Positions 10,565 through 21,511 of a stretch of DNA of 64,000 nucleotides are shown here, in pieces. The notes under the pieces were generated by a model. It was not told where the DNA came from and did not search any database. It was given only the letters and a program-made list of their open reading frames with translations. A program made the translations under genes and the position numbers. Where the stretch lies: the NCBI GenBank assembly GCA_037157565.1, contig JAZHRO010000036.1, forward strand, positions 129,650,001-129,714,000, read 5' to 3'. Within the stretch, counting starts at the first letter, position 1. Each line of letters starts with the position of its first letter. This DNA comes from Thalassia testudinum. Lineage: Eukaryota > Streptophyta > Magnoliopsida > Alismatales > Hydrocharitaceae.

Positions 10565-13390
10565 TATTAGCAGCGCTTGATCGTGCTTTTTAACAGTCAG
10601 TTGCATTGTAGTATAGGTGACCAAGCATTGACAACAAATAAGAATTTATTACTCGAAAATCAAAGTATCCGAGGTCGAACACAGGGAGCAAATGGAATTT
10701 ATTCACTAATCTCAATAATGTAATTGAACACTTAGAATTACTCAAAACTTAATTCAGAATATAAATGCAAGAGTTTAAAAGTCAATTGTGGCAAAAATAG
10801 AGAAATTGGACGTCTGATTCTATGATCAGACGTTTTAAAAAGATATCTCTCTTCTCTCCTATTTCCTGTCTGCTTCTTCTTCTTCTTCCTTTCTTTCTCT
10901 GATTTTCCTCTTTCCTTAGCTCTTTTTCTTCTGTTCTTTGGCCATCTGCTTCTTCCTTGTTTCTTCTTTGTCCTATGCTTTTTCCTTTCTTCTTCCTTTG
11001 CACAGTGTCTTTCCCCTTCTTCTTCTTCTTCCTTGCAACTTCCTTTCTTTGCTCTTCTTCCTTCTTCTCCTCTTGCACAGTGCCTATAGTGCTGCTCCTT
11101 CTTCAGCCTTAGCTCTCTGACTTCCCCTTCTCTTTAGCTTTGCTTCTTCTCTTCTGACTTCTCTTATTTGCGGCTAAGTGTCAGCTTCACCTTTCCTTAA
11201 CTCCAGCTGCGCCTTCTTTCCTCCTTCTTCCCTGCACACACTGAAGAGCAAAACCTACCCCTCTACCCACAAGCACGTCTCTCTCTCTCTGTGTCTCTCT
11301 CTATGGTACACTCTCCCAAAGCGAGGTAATCGGGTCGGTTCGCGTGCCTCAGTCCAAGTGCACCGACGTGGGTGTGGTGCACGAGGAGTGCTCAATAGGT
11401 TAGTCGGGTCGGGTGCCAGGTCCTCGGGGGAGAGTGTCGTGGACGAGGCGTGATAGGTGAGGGACCTCACCCCATTTGTGTCTTGAGGCGAATAGAGTAA
11501 AACACAAATTCAATATATCGCACGCACCTCACTCTTGCTTTTCTGAGGTGGAACTAATTGTCCCACCCGCTTCTGTGCTTTCGCCCGCAGGAGCTCCTTC
11601 TTCCAATTGCTGTAGCTGGAGGCCTTGCCAAGCCAATTGCCCTACTGTCTGAGTTCGTGCACGCATCTGCTTCCTCTGGGACCTTGACACCTGGAGCGTG
11701 CAGCCTGGGATGAAGCTCGCAACCTCCTCGCTGTGTGCGTCAATGGCAGCAGGTGGTGAAAACTGTCACACACAATCATGGCCTTGCGGCCCCATTAAAA
11801 TACATGGGAAGCCTCACTGTGCGAAGGTGAAGGTGAGACAGTAGGTGGCAGGCCACGGGGCGGCCAAGGCATGCGTGCCTAGGTCGCTCTGTGGCCGGGT
11901 TTATGGATTAGGTCGGGGGGCATTTAAAGAGGTGTTGGCAATCTGTGAGTGAGTGGAAAATGTTTAGTGGTCGATGGCGGAGGTGAAGAGGTTGGTGGCG
12001 AGACGTGTGGAGGTGTGGAGTGATGGGTGCATCTCGTCGGAGGTTGGCCAGTGATGGGGAAGATGGCGGTGGACAGTGGCAGTCGAGGGGTAATTCGTTA
12101 AATAGATTGAGGGGAATTGAAGAGGGGATAGAGAGGAGTAAGTCTAACCTAATTACATGGACAAAGGGGGAGAGATGGCGACTGCCAGTACCTGCTGTCA
12201 CCGGAGAAGACGACGTCCAGTGGAGGGAGACGACGGCAACGACAGGGCTAGGGATGTTCGCGCGGGTGTTGCACGATGCGGAGGAGGATGGTGAGGATAG
12301 CTCTGCCACTAGTATGGTGGTAGAGCGACGAGAAAGAGGAGGGAGGCTCGCCGAAGCTCACTGGACTACTTAACCAGAGGAGAAGAGGATGAAATTGGGG
12401 TGGAACTCTGGCCAAGTCGAGCTGAGGAGGTGAGGCCAGGGTTGAGGATCATTTTATAGGCACTGGCAGGGGCTCTTGTGCTTGGAAGACAAGCTTCCAA
12501 ACGCAAGAGTCCTCACTGAAGTAGGAATTCTGTGGGATACCCAAATCTCTCGTGCATTCGTACGAGAGATTGGGTGCAAATCAGAGATTAGGATCGAGCT
12601 CAGATGGAAGGGAATTCCTTAGAGAATCTCCCTACCAAATCTAGGAGATCTCTGAGGAATCAGGGAGTACTCCTCCTCCATTCCTCACCGGAGTAGCTTT
12701 TCTCCCCATTAATGGTAGAGGGATCTGTTTGTAAGAGTGGGGAGGAAGTTAGGGGGGTCTGTGCAATAGTTTTCAAAAGGTAGGGGCCAAATTATAATTG
12801 GGTGTACTATTTTAAAGTAGGTCAAGATGACCTCCCCTTAGGTCCAAATTTTGATACAAACCTAATTTGGACCTAAGGAATCCAATGGTGAAGTTGGATT
12901 TTAGGTTTGACCATGTTTGACTGGATATTTTGCACAAAAACCCAAATTAGGTCAATTGATGAGCTAGGACCCCAATCTAGGTCAAAATAGGTTCCAAAGG
13001 ACAATTTAAAGGTTCTAAACCCTAGGTGATATTTTTCCATAAATTTTAGAGGGTTTAATTTATTTTTATCCTAACCAGAACCTTATTGAATTAAGCAGGT
13101 CTATTTTAGGGTTACAGAATGTCATTTAATTCCTAGATTGCACATTAACCCATTTCTAATTGAACCAACCCACTTTTTATCTTATTCAGATCATTTGACC
13201 TATGCTTCTCCTCTGAGAAATCCCGTTTATATACTGCAATGGTAAAATTACAGTTTTAATCTTTATTTCATATTTTCTTCTCAGAACACTTATTCCTTAA
13301 ATTAAGCCCTTCTCTATGTTATTTAGGAGCTCTTATTCTCTTTCTTAGGTCAAAATGAGCTAGTTAGGGCTCATGACGAGGCTCTCATCA
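10565..13390 (-). repeat. 3' LTR of B
   Basis: 2826 bp. On the plus strand it starts TATTAGCAGCGC (the terminal TG has become TA) and ends TGACGAGGCTCTCATCA. In sense order it carries a U3-tip hairpin, a palindrome at 12545-12570, a TATA box at 12452-12458 and a long inverted repeat near 11846-11891. A CTT-rich tract at 10840-11160 and the U5 word (TCCGAGGTCGAACACAGGGA) near 10670 follow. Confidence 0.88.
12452..12458 (-). promoter_or_regulatory. TATA box in 3' LTR of B
   Basis: Minus strand TATAAAA in CCTATAAAATGATCC. The matching site in the promoter-active 5' LTR (19865-19871) has changed to TCTAAAA, so B is probably no longer transcribed from its own promoter. Confidence 0.6.
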
Positions 13391-14980
13391 TACCCCCTTG
13401 CCTAGTTTTTGCTAGTCCCCTAACAAAATTTTAAGATTTTAACTTCTGTTCTAGACCCTGAGTGTCTGTCACCAGTTATGATAAGTGCTTTTCTTTTTCT
13501 TTTGTGATTAGGTTAGAATGACAACAATAGGCCTAGAGGTACTCAAGTATCAACCAAAATTCGGACCTGACCCGCTTTAGCCTCAGTCTTCCGCAAAGGT
13601 TTTTAAGGCTCGCAGAAACTAACCTAGGGTTTACTGGATTCCGTGGTTAAAGCACCCTTGCTTGAGACATTTTTAGCCTAGGTTCAGTTTGCAGTGCATT
13701 TTTGTAAGAGAAAGACAAAAGATTTATTTGTTTGGAGAGTTTTCTCTCTCTTTTCTTTTTATTTCTAGCTTCGAATTGGCTTCTCAACACGATCTGTATC
13801 GGATTCCTCATCCCCATCATCAATCCTCAAGGGTCCCTTGCAATCGATGATTCGTGATAGCACCGCCCATGGCAACCCCCAGAACCCTGGCTTTCGAGAT
13901 TTTGAGATAATCCTGCCCATGGCGTTCTGTGGCCGAATCCAGACCCTGGCAATCGACATTTCGTGATAATGCCACCCATGGTATCTGAACCTGCAGAGTG
14001 CTTACATGCCCCCGGTAGGATATTTAAATATCCTAAGAGACAAGCACCGAGGAGACGATATGTTATTACACATCTTCGAGGGGAATTTCCTGCCTCTCCG
14101 CGCCGGGAACTCGTCCAAATCAACTTGTGTTGATCGGCCACTCCTAATCTAGGCAACATTTTCAGAATATTAAAAACGCTTTTGCGTGATTTTGATATTT
14201 ATGCGCACTGAACCAGACTGTGTGTGGATTGGGATACTTAGGTTACCGAATCCCGTAAATCGAAGGTCAGTTAACGAGGCCGAATACTTCCCAAGCCTTA
14301 GACCTAATACTTAAGCTTCGCATTTTCCCCAACCTCTTGAGGATTATCCAGATCTTAGTGGATATGTGAATTTTTAAGCCTAAGATTCTAGCCCAAAAGG
14401 CCTAAGATCAACGTTCCTGCTAATCTCTTTTTGTGTCTCCTTGGCACTTTTCTTTCATTTTTCTCTTTTCTTGATGTGGTCTAGAACTTTGGTTAATTCC
14501 TTAATCTCTTACTAATGGCTATCTCTTTTTCTTTTTCATTTTATGCTCCTTTTTGTCATTTTTGCTCTTTTCTCCTCCTTATAATTATGTGGCTCACAAA
14601 ATTTCCTCCCTCCTCCATTTTTTTGTTCTTTTTTTATAATTTTTCAATTTTCTTTTTTTGTGGTTTTTGACATATGTGAATTTTTTTGTGAGAATCCTTC
14701 TAACTTTTTCTTGGTTCTATATGTATGCACTTTATCACCTCCCCATGCCTAAGTTTTGCAATGTCCTCATTGTAAACGGAGGGTGTGAAATAGTGTTGAG
14801 GTCAGGGACTTAGAATAGGATACATCGGGTGGGTGAATGGGTCAAAAATGACTGATGTGGACGATTTCAAGCTCTGGTACATGTACCAGAGGTGGGATCA
14901 ACTGTCTAAGGTTGAACTCAAGGTGCAATGGACGTGGAGTACAAACAGATAATCAGACAGGTCTCTATTTTTAGAATGAC
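13391..14980 (-). other. 3' untranslated region and PPT of B
   Basis: The PPT is AGGCAAGGGGGTA on the minus strand (13391-13403), directly before the 3' LTR. Next comes a block with three hairpin units (13846-13864, 13896-13914, 13955-13973) related to those of A and E. Pyrimidine-rich text runs from 14420 to 14680. No coding frame is seen. The region aligns with 29759-31308 of A. Confidence 0.75.
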
Positions 14981-15024
14981 GGGTTGCCTCCCATTAAGCG
15001 CTAAATTCAATGCCTTCAGCCGAG
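14981..15024 (-). other. Conserved block after the coding region (B copy)
   Basis: Minus strand CGGCTGAAGGCATTGAATTT followed by AGCGCTTAATGGGAGGCAACCC. The acidic frame of B ends inside the first bases of this block, at the place where pol ends in A. This shows that the coding cassette differs while its border is kept. Confidence 0.75.
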
Positions 15025-16785
15025 CGGAACATGGGGTGGAGAGGGAGTGGTCAAATCAATGAAGTTTTGTAAAACAAGCACCTTGATTAAGAGCCTGGTT
15101 GGTCCAACCATGTGCTTGTTAAGATCAGTGGGCTGATGATGCAGCCCAAACCAAATCAATCTGGTGAGTTGATAGATGTAGATCAACAGATGCGGAACCC
15201 ACCATATGCAATGTGGCTCGAATGGATATGGAAGTGAAAACTCGGGTTTAGGCTGAGTCGAATCAGCCTGGTCAGAGTAGGGTTCCGAAAAATAATCAAT
15301 GCATGGTGTGGAAACCCTACAGGGGTGATCAGAGAATGATGGCTCATGTTTTTCAGTCTGATCGATACCCGATACCCGGTATAGATGTGGAGTTGAATCA
15401 TCTACAAACGACTCAATGAGAGGTGAATCAGAATAGAAATTGAGTCCGGTTGCAAGTCGGGGTAGAGAACAGGTTTTGATCAGTTCTGTATGTGTGGAAG
15501 AGGTGGCTTCAGTGAGAATCGTGTATGAGGTCTCTTCTAGAAAGGAATGACAAGTGGTCTCATGTAGAGAGTCCTCATAGTAACTTTCAAAATCAGAGTT
15601 AAAGAATGAGTCATGTGAGCTGAGGTCGTAGATTGGCTTATTATAATTAGGAAGTAGATTTTCTCTGATGTTATGGTCAGATTCAAAATCGTCGGAGAGT
15701 TTGTGAAAATCAAAATCTGAATGAGATTCAAGATCATGAGTTCCACCATAGAATAAATCATATGCTGTAGATTCAGCAGCCTGACTGGTGTGTACCCTAG
15801 ATGTCAATTCTGAGCTTAAAAAGGTGTCCTTATCTGGTAGAGGCTCAGGTTCTAAGCTGGTAGGGCAGACCCAATTGAAACCCCACTCGTCCAACTCCTC
15901 AGTTTCTATATCATAAATTGGCATGACTTCTGAAAAATCGATCGGTTCCTCTGAGGATGTTGGCGAGGTATATTCATCAAATAGAGGCCCAAAATCATAT
16001 TCTTTATTGAAAAATTGATCTTCCTCATATGGGGCCTTGAAATCTTCCCAATAGGTTTCAGATCTAGATTCTAGGCTTAGGATGTGGGTTGAGTCACTAG
16101 AATCTAGGTCCAAATAACCTTCGAGGGTCACCTTATCAGAATAAGGGACGGAATTTACACTCTCGAGAGATTCAATTCTACTCTCGTTATTGCAGGAGTT
16201 TTAGGATTCTAAGCCTGGTGATTCATGGTCTAGAGTGAGCTCAACATTGTGTTCTCCTACAATTGGAACTTCCCAACCTTCTTCAATATCAGGCACATTA
16301 TACTCAATCTGGGTTGGGAATCCACAACCATTTTGTGCCTCAAGCCCGAGACCAGATTGATCCTCGATGTTGTCCCAAGATGGTTCATCCTCTATTTGTG
16401 GTATATACCTGTATTTCTAGTCAATAATTTATTTTAATAATCTCATTATCTCTTCCCATTTTTCAAGATCATCTTGGTGTCACTCCCAAAGTCGAGGATT
16501 TGTCATGCATTGAAGGTATTCAAGATTGTGCAATTTTTCTATCTCAATGTATCTTGTGATGAGCATGTCTCAGGTTGATCCTTTTGTGGCTTCTGCCAAT
16601 AACACCTAGGCACAGGTTATGATGAAGGTTGTGGTTGTTGGGACGTCAACTTGAATGTTTTCTACTAGTGTTGAGGTTTTGTCTTCTTTTTCATAGAATT
16701 TCAGGGCATCCTCAATCATCCTATCTCTCATGGATCTCTGATATTCAGGTTTCTTGAATGGTAGTCCTAAGTGGTTTGGCTGCAT
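15016..16785 (-). pseudogene. Acidic protein with hydrophobic tail, unknown function (B copy)
   Basis: I do not recognise this protein. One frame of about 590 codons runs from ATG 16785 (MQPNHLGLPFKKPEYQRSM) to TGA 15016-15018 without any frameshift that I can see. Six in-frame stops (16606, 16570, 16480, 16429, 16417, 16201) all fall in the first 195 codons. The last 394 codons are open, with no ATG at their start. The N-terminal part looks helical (RMIEDALKFYEKED, LVENIQVDVP). The middle is rich in Asp, Glu, Ser and Tyr. The end is hydrophobic and Trp-rich (CIWWVPHLLIYIYQLTRL, LLIKVLVL). There is no zinc knuckle, protease or polymerase motif. It occupies the gag-pol position between a shared leader and the post-coding block. 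Likely homologue: the frame in C at 44508-46133. Confidence 0.65.
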
Positions 16786-17965
16786 ATTTGGATCAGGTGG
16801 TGGAATATAGATGTAGAATTAGAGTTTGAATCAAGATGTAGAATCAAGTTATGAAGCGATTTAATCTGAATAAAGAGTCCCACTGAAAATGTATGTGTGT
16901 GCTCTAAAGGAAAAAGATGCGAGACTGGAGATGTTTTTGACCCAATCAAGACACCCAAAAATGTTGGATGACTATGGAGGTTCGGGGTAGATGATACCCC
17001 TAGATCAGAAGATCGTCCACCTGAGAATTACCTTGGCAGCCAGAGAGGGAGAGTCCCGTAAAGACCCCTACACAGTAGAGCATCCCCACAGGTTATAGGG
17101 TTTCCCCCACCCGACCTCTCTTGTCACTGAGATTCCAGGTAGACCAGAATGGGGACCTTGACCTCTTAAGTCTACCACTTTTATTTCAAAGGTGCTTTAG
17201 GGTTTTTTACTTGAACTTTAGATGTTTTGATGTTGTGACCTAATTTAGAGGTTGGTTGACCCAAGGGGTCAACTTCACCTGACTTGTCCGAAAGATGGCA
17301 GAATGATTCTAGGCTTGGGACCTAGAGACCACCTTGATTTGATGCCCAGTTTATTAGGTCCAAGATTTTAAGATTCAAGTGATTTTAGAGCTCAATTTTT
17401 TTTTAGGGTTTATCTTATTTAGATTTCTTCAACCAAGGGCTTGGGTAACGCACATTGATGTGGGAGGGTTCATTTCCTTTTATACAGGCATGTGTGAACT
17501 AGCACTCCAAAACCCTACTGTAGAAACCCTAATTTGGTTCTATTTCCAATCCTCTTTTCTTCTTGAAAAAGGTTCTCTTCGGACTTAAAAGCAAGGTGTT
17601 GTCCGCAGAGATTAAGAGTGATTTCTATTAGGCACCGGAATTTTGTGGGATAGGATCTAAAAAAAATCACCCCAACTTCAATATGTTTTGAAAACTTTCC
17701 GTAAAATCAAGAAACATTTGCCTTAAAGATGGTGATTACTATAGAAACAAGGCAATTGATTCCTAAGTTGGTTTGTTCCTTTTTGTCTTTCAAGGATTAC
17801 AGAATGGTTTAAGGAAGAAAAGAGATTACCTGCCCTGGAGTAGTTGACTTGCGGGAGGAATCTTCTCGTGAAATACCTTGCAAGATCACAACAAAGCAAA
17901 GTAGGGCAAGTTAGTGTTCAATATTATCAAAAAGAATGTAGAGATTAGTGATAAATTGCGTGTTG
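16786..17965 (-). other. Leader of B
   Basis: Positions 16938-17170 match the type 1 leader of A (37093-37290): the same GACCCAATCAAGACACCCAA word, the 'gatcagaagatcgtccacctgag' region and the TTTCCCCCACCC word. No reading frame of note. The rest is AT-rich and shows nothing I can name. Confidence 0.75.
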
Positions 17966-17984
17966 CTCCTCGGCAACGGTGCCA
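17966..17984 (-). other. Primer-binding site of B
   Basis: Minus strand TGGCACCGTTGCCGAGGAG, three bases from the 5' LTR. It equals the A site apart from two G-to-A changes in the sense strand, so it is still recognisable but weakened. Confidence 0.8.
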
Positions 17985-17987
17985 AAA

Positions 17988-20743
17988 TGTTAGCAATGCT
18001 TGATCGTGCTTTTTAACAATCAGTTGCGTTATAGTATAGGTGACCAAACGTTGACAACAAATAAGAATTTATTACTCGAAAATCAAAGTATCCGAGGTCG
18101 AACACAGGAGCAAATGGAATTTATTCACTAATCTCAATAATGTAATTGAACACTTAGAATTACTCAAAACTTAATTCAGAATATATATGCAAGAGTTTAA
18201 AAGTCAATTGTGGCAAAAATAGAGAAATTAGATGTCTGATTCTATGATCAGGCATCTTAAAAAGATATGTCTCTTATCTCCTATTTCATGTCTGCTTCTT
18301 CTTCTTCTTCTTCCTTTCTTTCTCTGATTTTCCTCTTTCCTTAGCTCTTTTTCTTCTGTTCTTTGGCCGTCTACTTCTTTCTTGTTTCTCCTGTGTCCTG
18401 TGCTTTTTCCTTTCTTCTTCCTTTGCACAGTGTCTTTCTCCTTCTTCTTCCTTGCATCTTCCTTTCTTTGCTCTTCTTCTCCTCTTGCACAGTGCCGACA
18501 ATCCTGCTCCTTCTTCGGCCTTAGCTCTCTGACTTCCCCTTCTCTTTAGCTTTGCTTCTTCTCTTCTGACTTCTCTTATTTGCAGCTAAGTGTCAGCTTC
18601 ACCTTTCCTTAACTCCAGCTGTGCCTTCCTTCCTCCTTCCCTGCACACACTGAAGAGCAAAATCTACCTGTCTAGCCACAAGCGCGTCTCTCTCTCTCTC
18701 TCTGTGTCTCTCTCTTTGGTACGCTCTCCCAGAGCCAGGTAATCGGGTCGGTTCGCATGCCTGGGTCCAAGCACACCGCCGTGGGTGTGGTGCGCGAGGA
18801 GTGCTTGGTAGGTTAGTCAGGTCGAGTGCTAAGTCTGCAGGGGAGAGTGTCACGGATGAGGCATGATAGGTGAGGGACCTCACCCCATGTGTGTCTCGAG
18901 GTGAATAGAGTAAAACACAAATTCAATATATCGCATGCACCTCACTCTTGCTTTTCTGAGGTGGGACTAATTGTCCCACCCGCTTCTATGCTTTCGCCCG
19001 CAGGAGCTACTTCTTCCAATTGCTACAGCTGGAGGCCTCGCCAAACCAATTGCCCTATTGTCTGAGTTCGTGCACGCGTCTGCTTCCTCTGGGACCCTGA
19101 CGCCTAGAGCGTGTAGCCTAGGATGAAGCTCGCGACCTCCTCGCTATGTGCGTCAATGGCAGCAGGTGGTGAAATCTGTCACACATAATCACGACCTTGC
19201 GGCCCCATTAAAATACATGGGAAGCTTCGCCGCGAGAAGGCGAAGGTGGGATGATAGGTGGCAGGCCGCGGGGCGGCCTAGGCATGCGTGCCTAGGTCGC
19301 TCTGCGACTGGGTTTTTGGGTTAGGTCGGGGGCCGTTTAGGGAGGTGTTGGTAGTCTGTGAGTGAGTGGAAAATGTTCAGTGGTCGATGGCGAAGGTGAA
19401 GAGGTTGGTGGCGAGACGTGTGGAGGTGTGGAGTGATGGGTGAGTCTCGCCGGAGGTTGGCTAGAGATGGGGAAGATGGCGGTAGACAGTGGCAATCGAG
19501 GGGTAATTCATGAAATAGATTGAGGGGAATTGAAGAGGGGATAGAGAGGAGTAAGTCTAACCTAATTACATGGATGAAGGGGGAGAGATGGTGACTGGCA
19601 GTACCTGCTGTCGCCAGAGAAGACGGCATCCAGTGGAGGGAGACGGCGGCGACTACGGGGCTAGGGATGCTCACGCGGGTGTTGCGCGATGTGGAGGAGG
19701 ATGGTGAGGATAGCTCTGCCACTGGTATGGTGGCAGAGAGACGAGAAAGAGGAGGGAGGCTCGTCGGAGCTCGCTGGACTACTTGACCAGAGGAGAAGAG
19801 GATGAAATTAGGGTGGAACTCTGGCCAAGTCGAGCTGAGGAGGTGCGGCCAAGGTTGAGGATCATTTTAGAGGCACTGGCAGGGGCTCTTGTGTTTGGAA
19901 GACAAGCTTCCAAACGCAAGAGTCCTTGCCGGAGTAGGAATTTATGGGATACCCAAATCTCTCATGCGTTCGCATAAGAGATTGGGTGCAAATCAGATAT
20001 TAGGATCGAGCTCAGATGGAAGGGAATTCCACAGAGAATCTCCCTTCCAAATCTGGGAGGAGATCTCTGAGGAATTAGGGAGTACTCCCCCTCCATTCCT
20101 CGCCAGAGTAGGATTTCTCCCCATTAATGGCGGAGGGACCAGTTTGTAAGAGTGGTGAGGAAGTTAGGGGGGTCTGTGCAATAGTTTTCAAAAGGTAGGG
20201 GCCAAAATGTAATTGGGTGTAATATTTTGCAAAGTAGGTCAAGATGACCTCCCCTTAGGTCCAAATTCTGGTAAAACCTAATTTGGACCTAAGGAATCCG
20301 ATGGTGAAGTTGGATTTTAGGACCCCAATCTGGGTCAAAATAGGTTCCAAAGGCCAATTTGAGGGTTCTAAACCCTAAGGGATATTTTTCCATGAATTTT
20401 AGAGGGTTTACTTGATTTTTTCCCTGACCAGAACCTTGTTGAATTAAGTGGGTCTATTTTAGGATTATAGAATGTCATTTAATTCCTAGACTGCACATTA
20501 ACCCATTTCTGATTTAACCAACCCACTTTTTATCTTATTCAGATCATTTGACCTATGTTTTGCCTCTGAGAAATCCCGTTTATGTACTGTAATGGTAAAA
20601 TTATAGTTTTAACCTTTATTTCATGTTTTCTTCTCAGAACACTTATTCCTTGAATTAAGCCCTTCTCTAGGTTATGTAGGAGCTCTTATTCTCTTTCTTA
20701 GGTCAAAATGAGCTAATTAGGGCTCATGATGAGGCTCTCATCA
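17988..20743 (-). repeat. 5' LTR of B
   Basis: 2756 bp, from plus-strand TGTTAGCAATGC to TGATGAGGCTCTCATCA, followed by TSD GGCTC. It is colinear with 10565-13390 except for many substitutions and a deletion of about 66 bp near 20318. The long inverted repeat (about 19260-19305) and the promoter palindrome (19957-19982) are present. The TATA box is mutated. Confidence 0.9.
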
Positions 20744-20748
20744 GGCTC

Positions 20749-21498
20749 AAAATCACAAGTTAATTTGGTCAAGTTCCCGACGTAGAGCGGTAGGAAATTC
20801 CCTTAGAAGACGCATAATAACATATCATCTCCTCACTGCTTGTCTCTTAGGATATCTAAATATCCTACCGAGGGCACATAAGCACCTTGTGCTGGTTCGG
20901 ATGCCATGGGCAGCATTATCTCGAAATGTCGATTGCCAGGGTCTAGATTTAGCCATAGAATGCCATGGGCGACACTATCTCGAAGTGTCAAAAGCCAGGG
21001 TTCTGGGGGTTGCCATGGGCGATGCTATCTCGAAGCATCGATTGCCAGGGACCCTATGAGGATTGATGATGGAGGTAAAGAATCCAATACAGAATGTGTT
21101 TAGGGTCAATCCAAGGTTGGATCTAAGGAATAATATAATGAAAAGAAAAAGAGAGAGAAAACTCTCCACAAATGAAAATCTTCTGCAATCCCTCTCTCTT
21201 ACAAAAAATGCACTGGCAAACTAAACCTGGACTAACCATGTTACAAGCATGGGTGCTTTAACTGCTGGGTCCAACAAACCTTAGGATAGTTCCTACAGGC
21301 CTTAGAAACATTCGCAGCAAACTGAGGCAAGAGCTAGTCTAGTCTGGATCTGGGCTGGTACTTGAGTACCTCTAAGTCTATTGTTGGTATTAAAATCTGA
21401 TTCCTAGAGATGCGGCTTAGTAGAGCATCGTGACGGTTACATCCAACCTAGATAACTGGTTTGATCCATAAGGTTTTGCTAAGGGACTAGCAAAAGCT
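20749..21498 (+). other. 3' untranslated region of E, part after B
   Basis: Continues E after the right TSD of B (20744-20748). It holds the hairpin array at 20913-21040. The remainder aligns with the region before the PPT in A and B read on their sense strand (for example CTTGAGTACCTCTA near 21362). No coding frame is seen. Confidence 0.7.
20913..21040 (+). other. Three tandem hairpins with loop TATCTCGAA (E copy)
   Basis: Each unit reads CCATGGGC, stem, TATCTCGAA, stem, then GCCAGGG. Stems are GCAT/ATGT (20913-20916 with 20926-20929), GACAC/GTGTC (20971-20975 with 20985-20989) and CGATGC/GCATCG (21020-21025 with 21035-21040). The stem bases differ between units but stay complementary while the loop stays fixed. 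Matching units occur in A and B. Confidence 0.7.
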
Positions 21499-21511
21499 AG
21501 GCATGGGGGTA
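21499..21511 (+). other. Polypurine tract of E
   Basis: AGGCATGGGGGTA directly before the TGATGGGAAC start of the 3' LTR. The same 13-mer is the PPT of A (29759-29771, minus) and C (48155-48167). B and D have one- or two-base variants. Confidence 0.85.

Larger units (their letters stand above)
10565..20743 (-). mobile_element. Non-autonomous Athila-like element B
   Basis: LTRs at 10565-13390 and 17988-20743 bracket a 4.6-kb internal region. TSD GGCTC occurs at 10560-10564 and 20744-20748. The PBS beside the right LTR and the PPT beside the left LTR set the minus strand as sense. There is no gag, protease, RT or integrase. In their place is one long acidic reading frame (15016-16785). The leader and the post-coding block are those of the A/E family, so B probably used A/E-type proteins in trans. 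The LTRs differ noticeably, including a deletion of about 66 bp in the right LTR near 20318, so B is older than A. Confidence 0.9.

Noticed and set aside
10782..11120. Lys/Arg/Glu-rich or Leu/Ser-rich open frames in the A and B LTRs (also near 18228-18501, 27342-27837 and 38266-38746)
   Set aside because: They are translations of CTT/GAA-rich low-complexity LTR text, occur in all LTR copies and in several frames, and show no domain.
16129..16131. GTG as the start of the 371-codon open stretch in B
   Set aside because: The same frame continues upstream to ATG 16785 with stops, and the homologous frame in C has a longer N-terminus, so GTG is just the first near-cognate codon after a stop.
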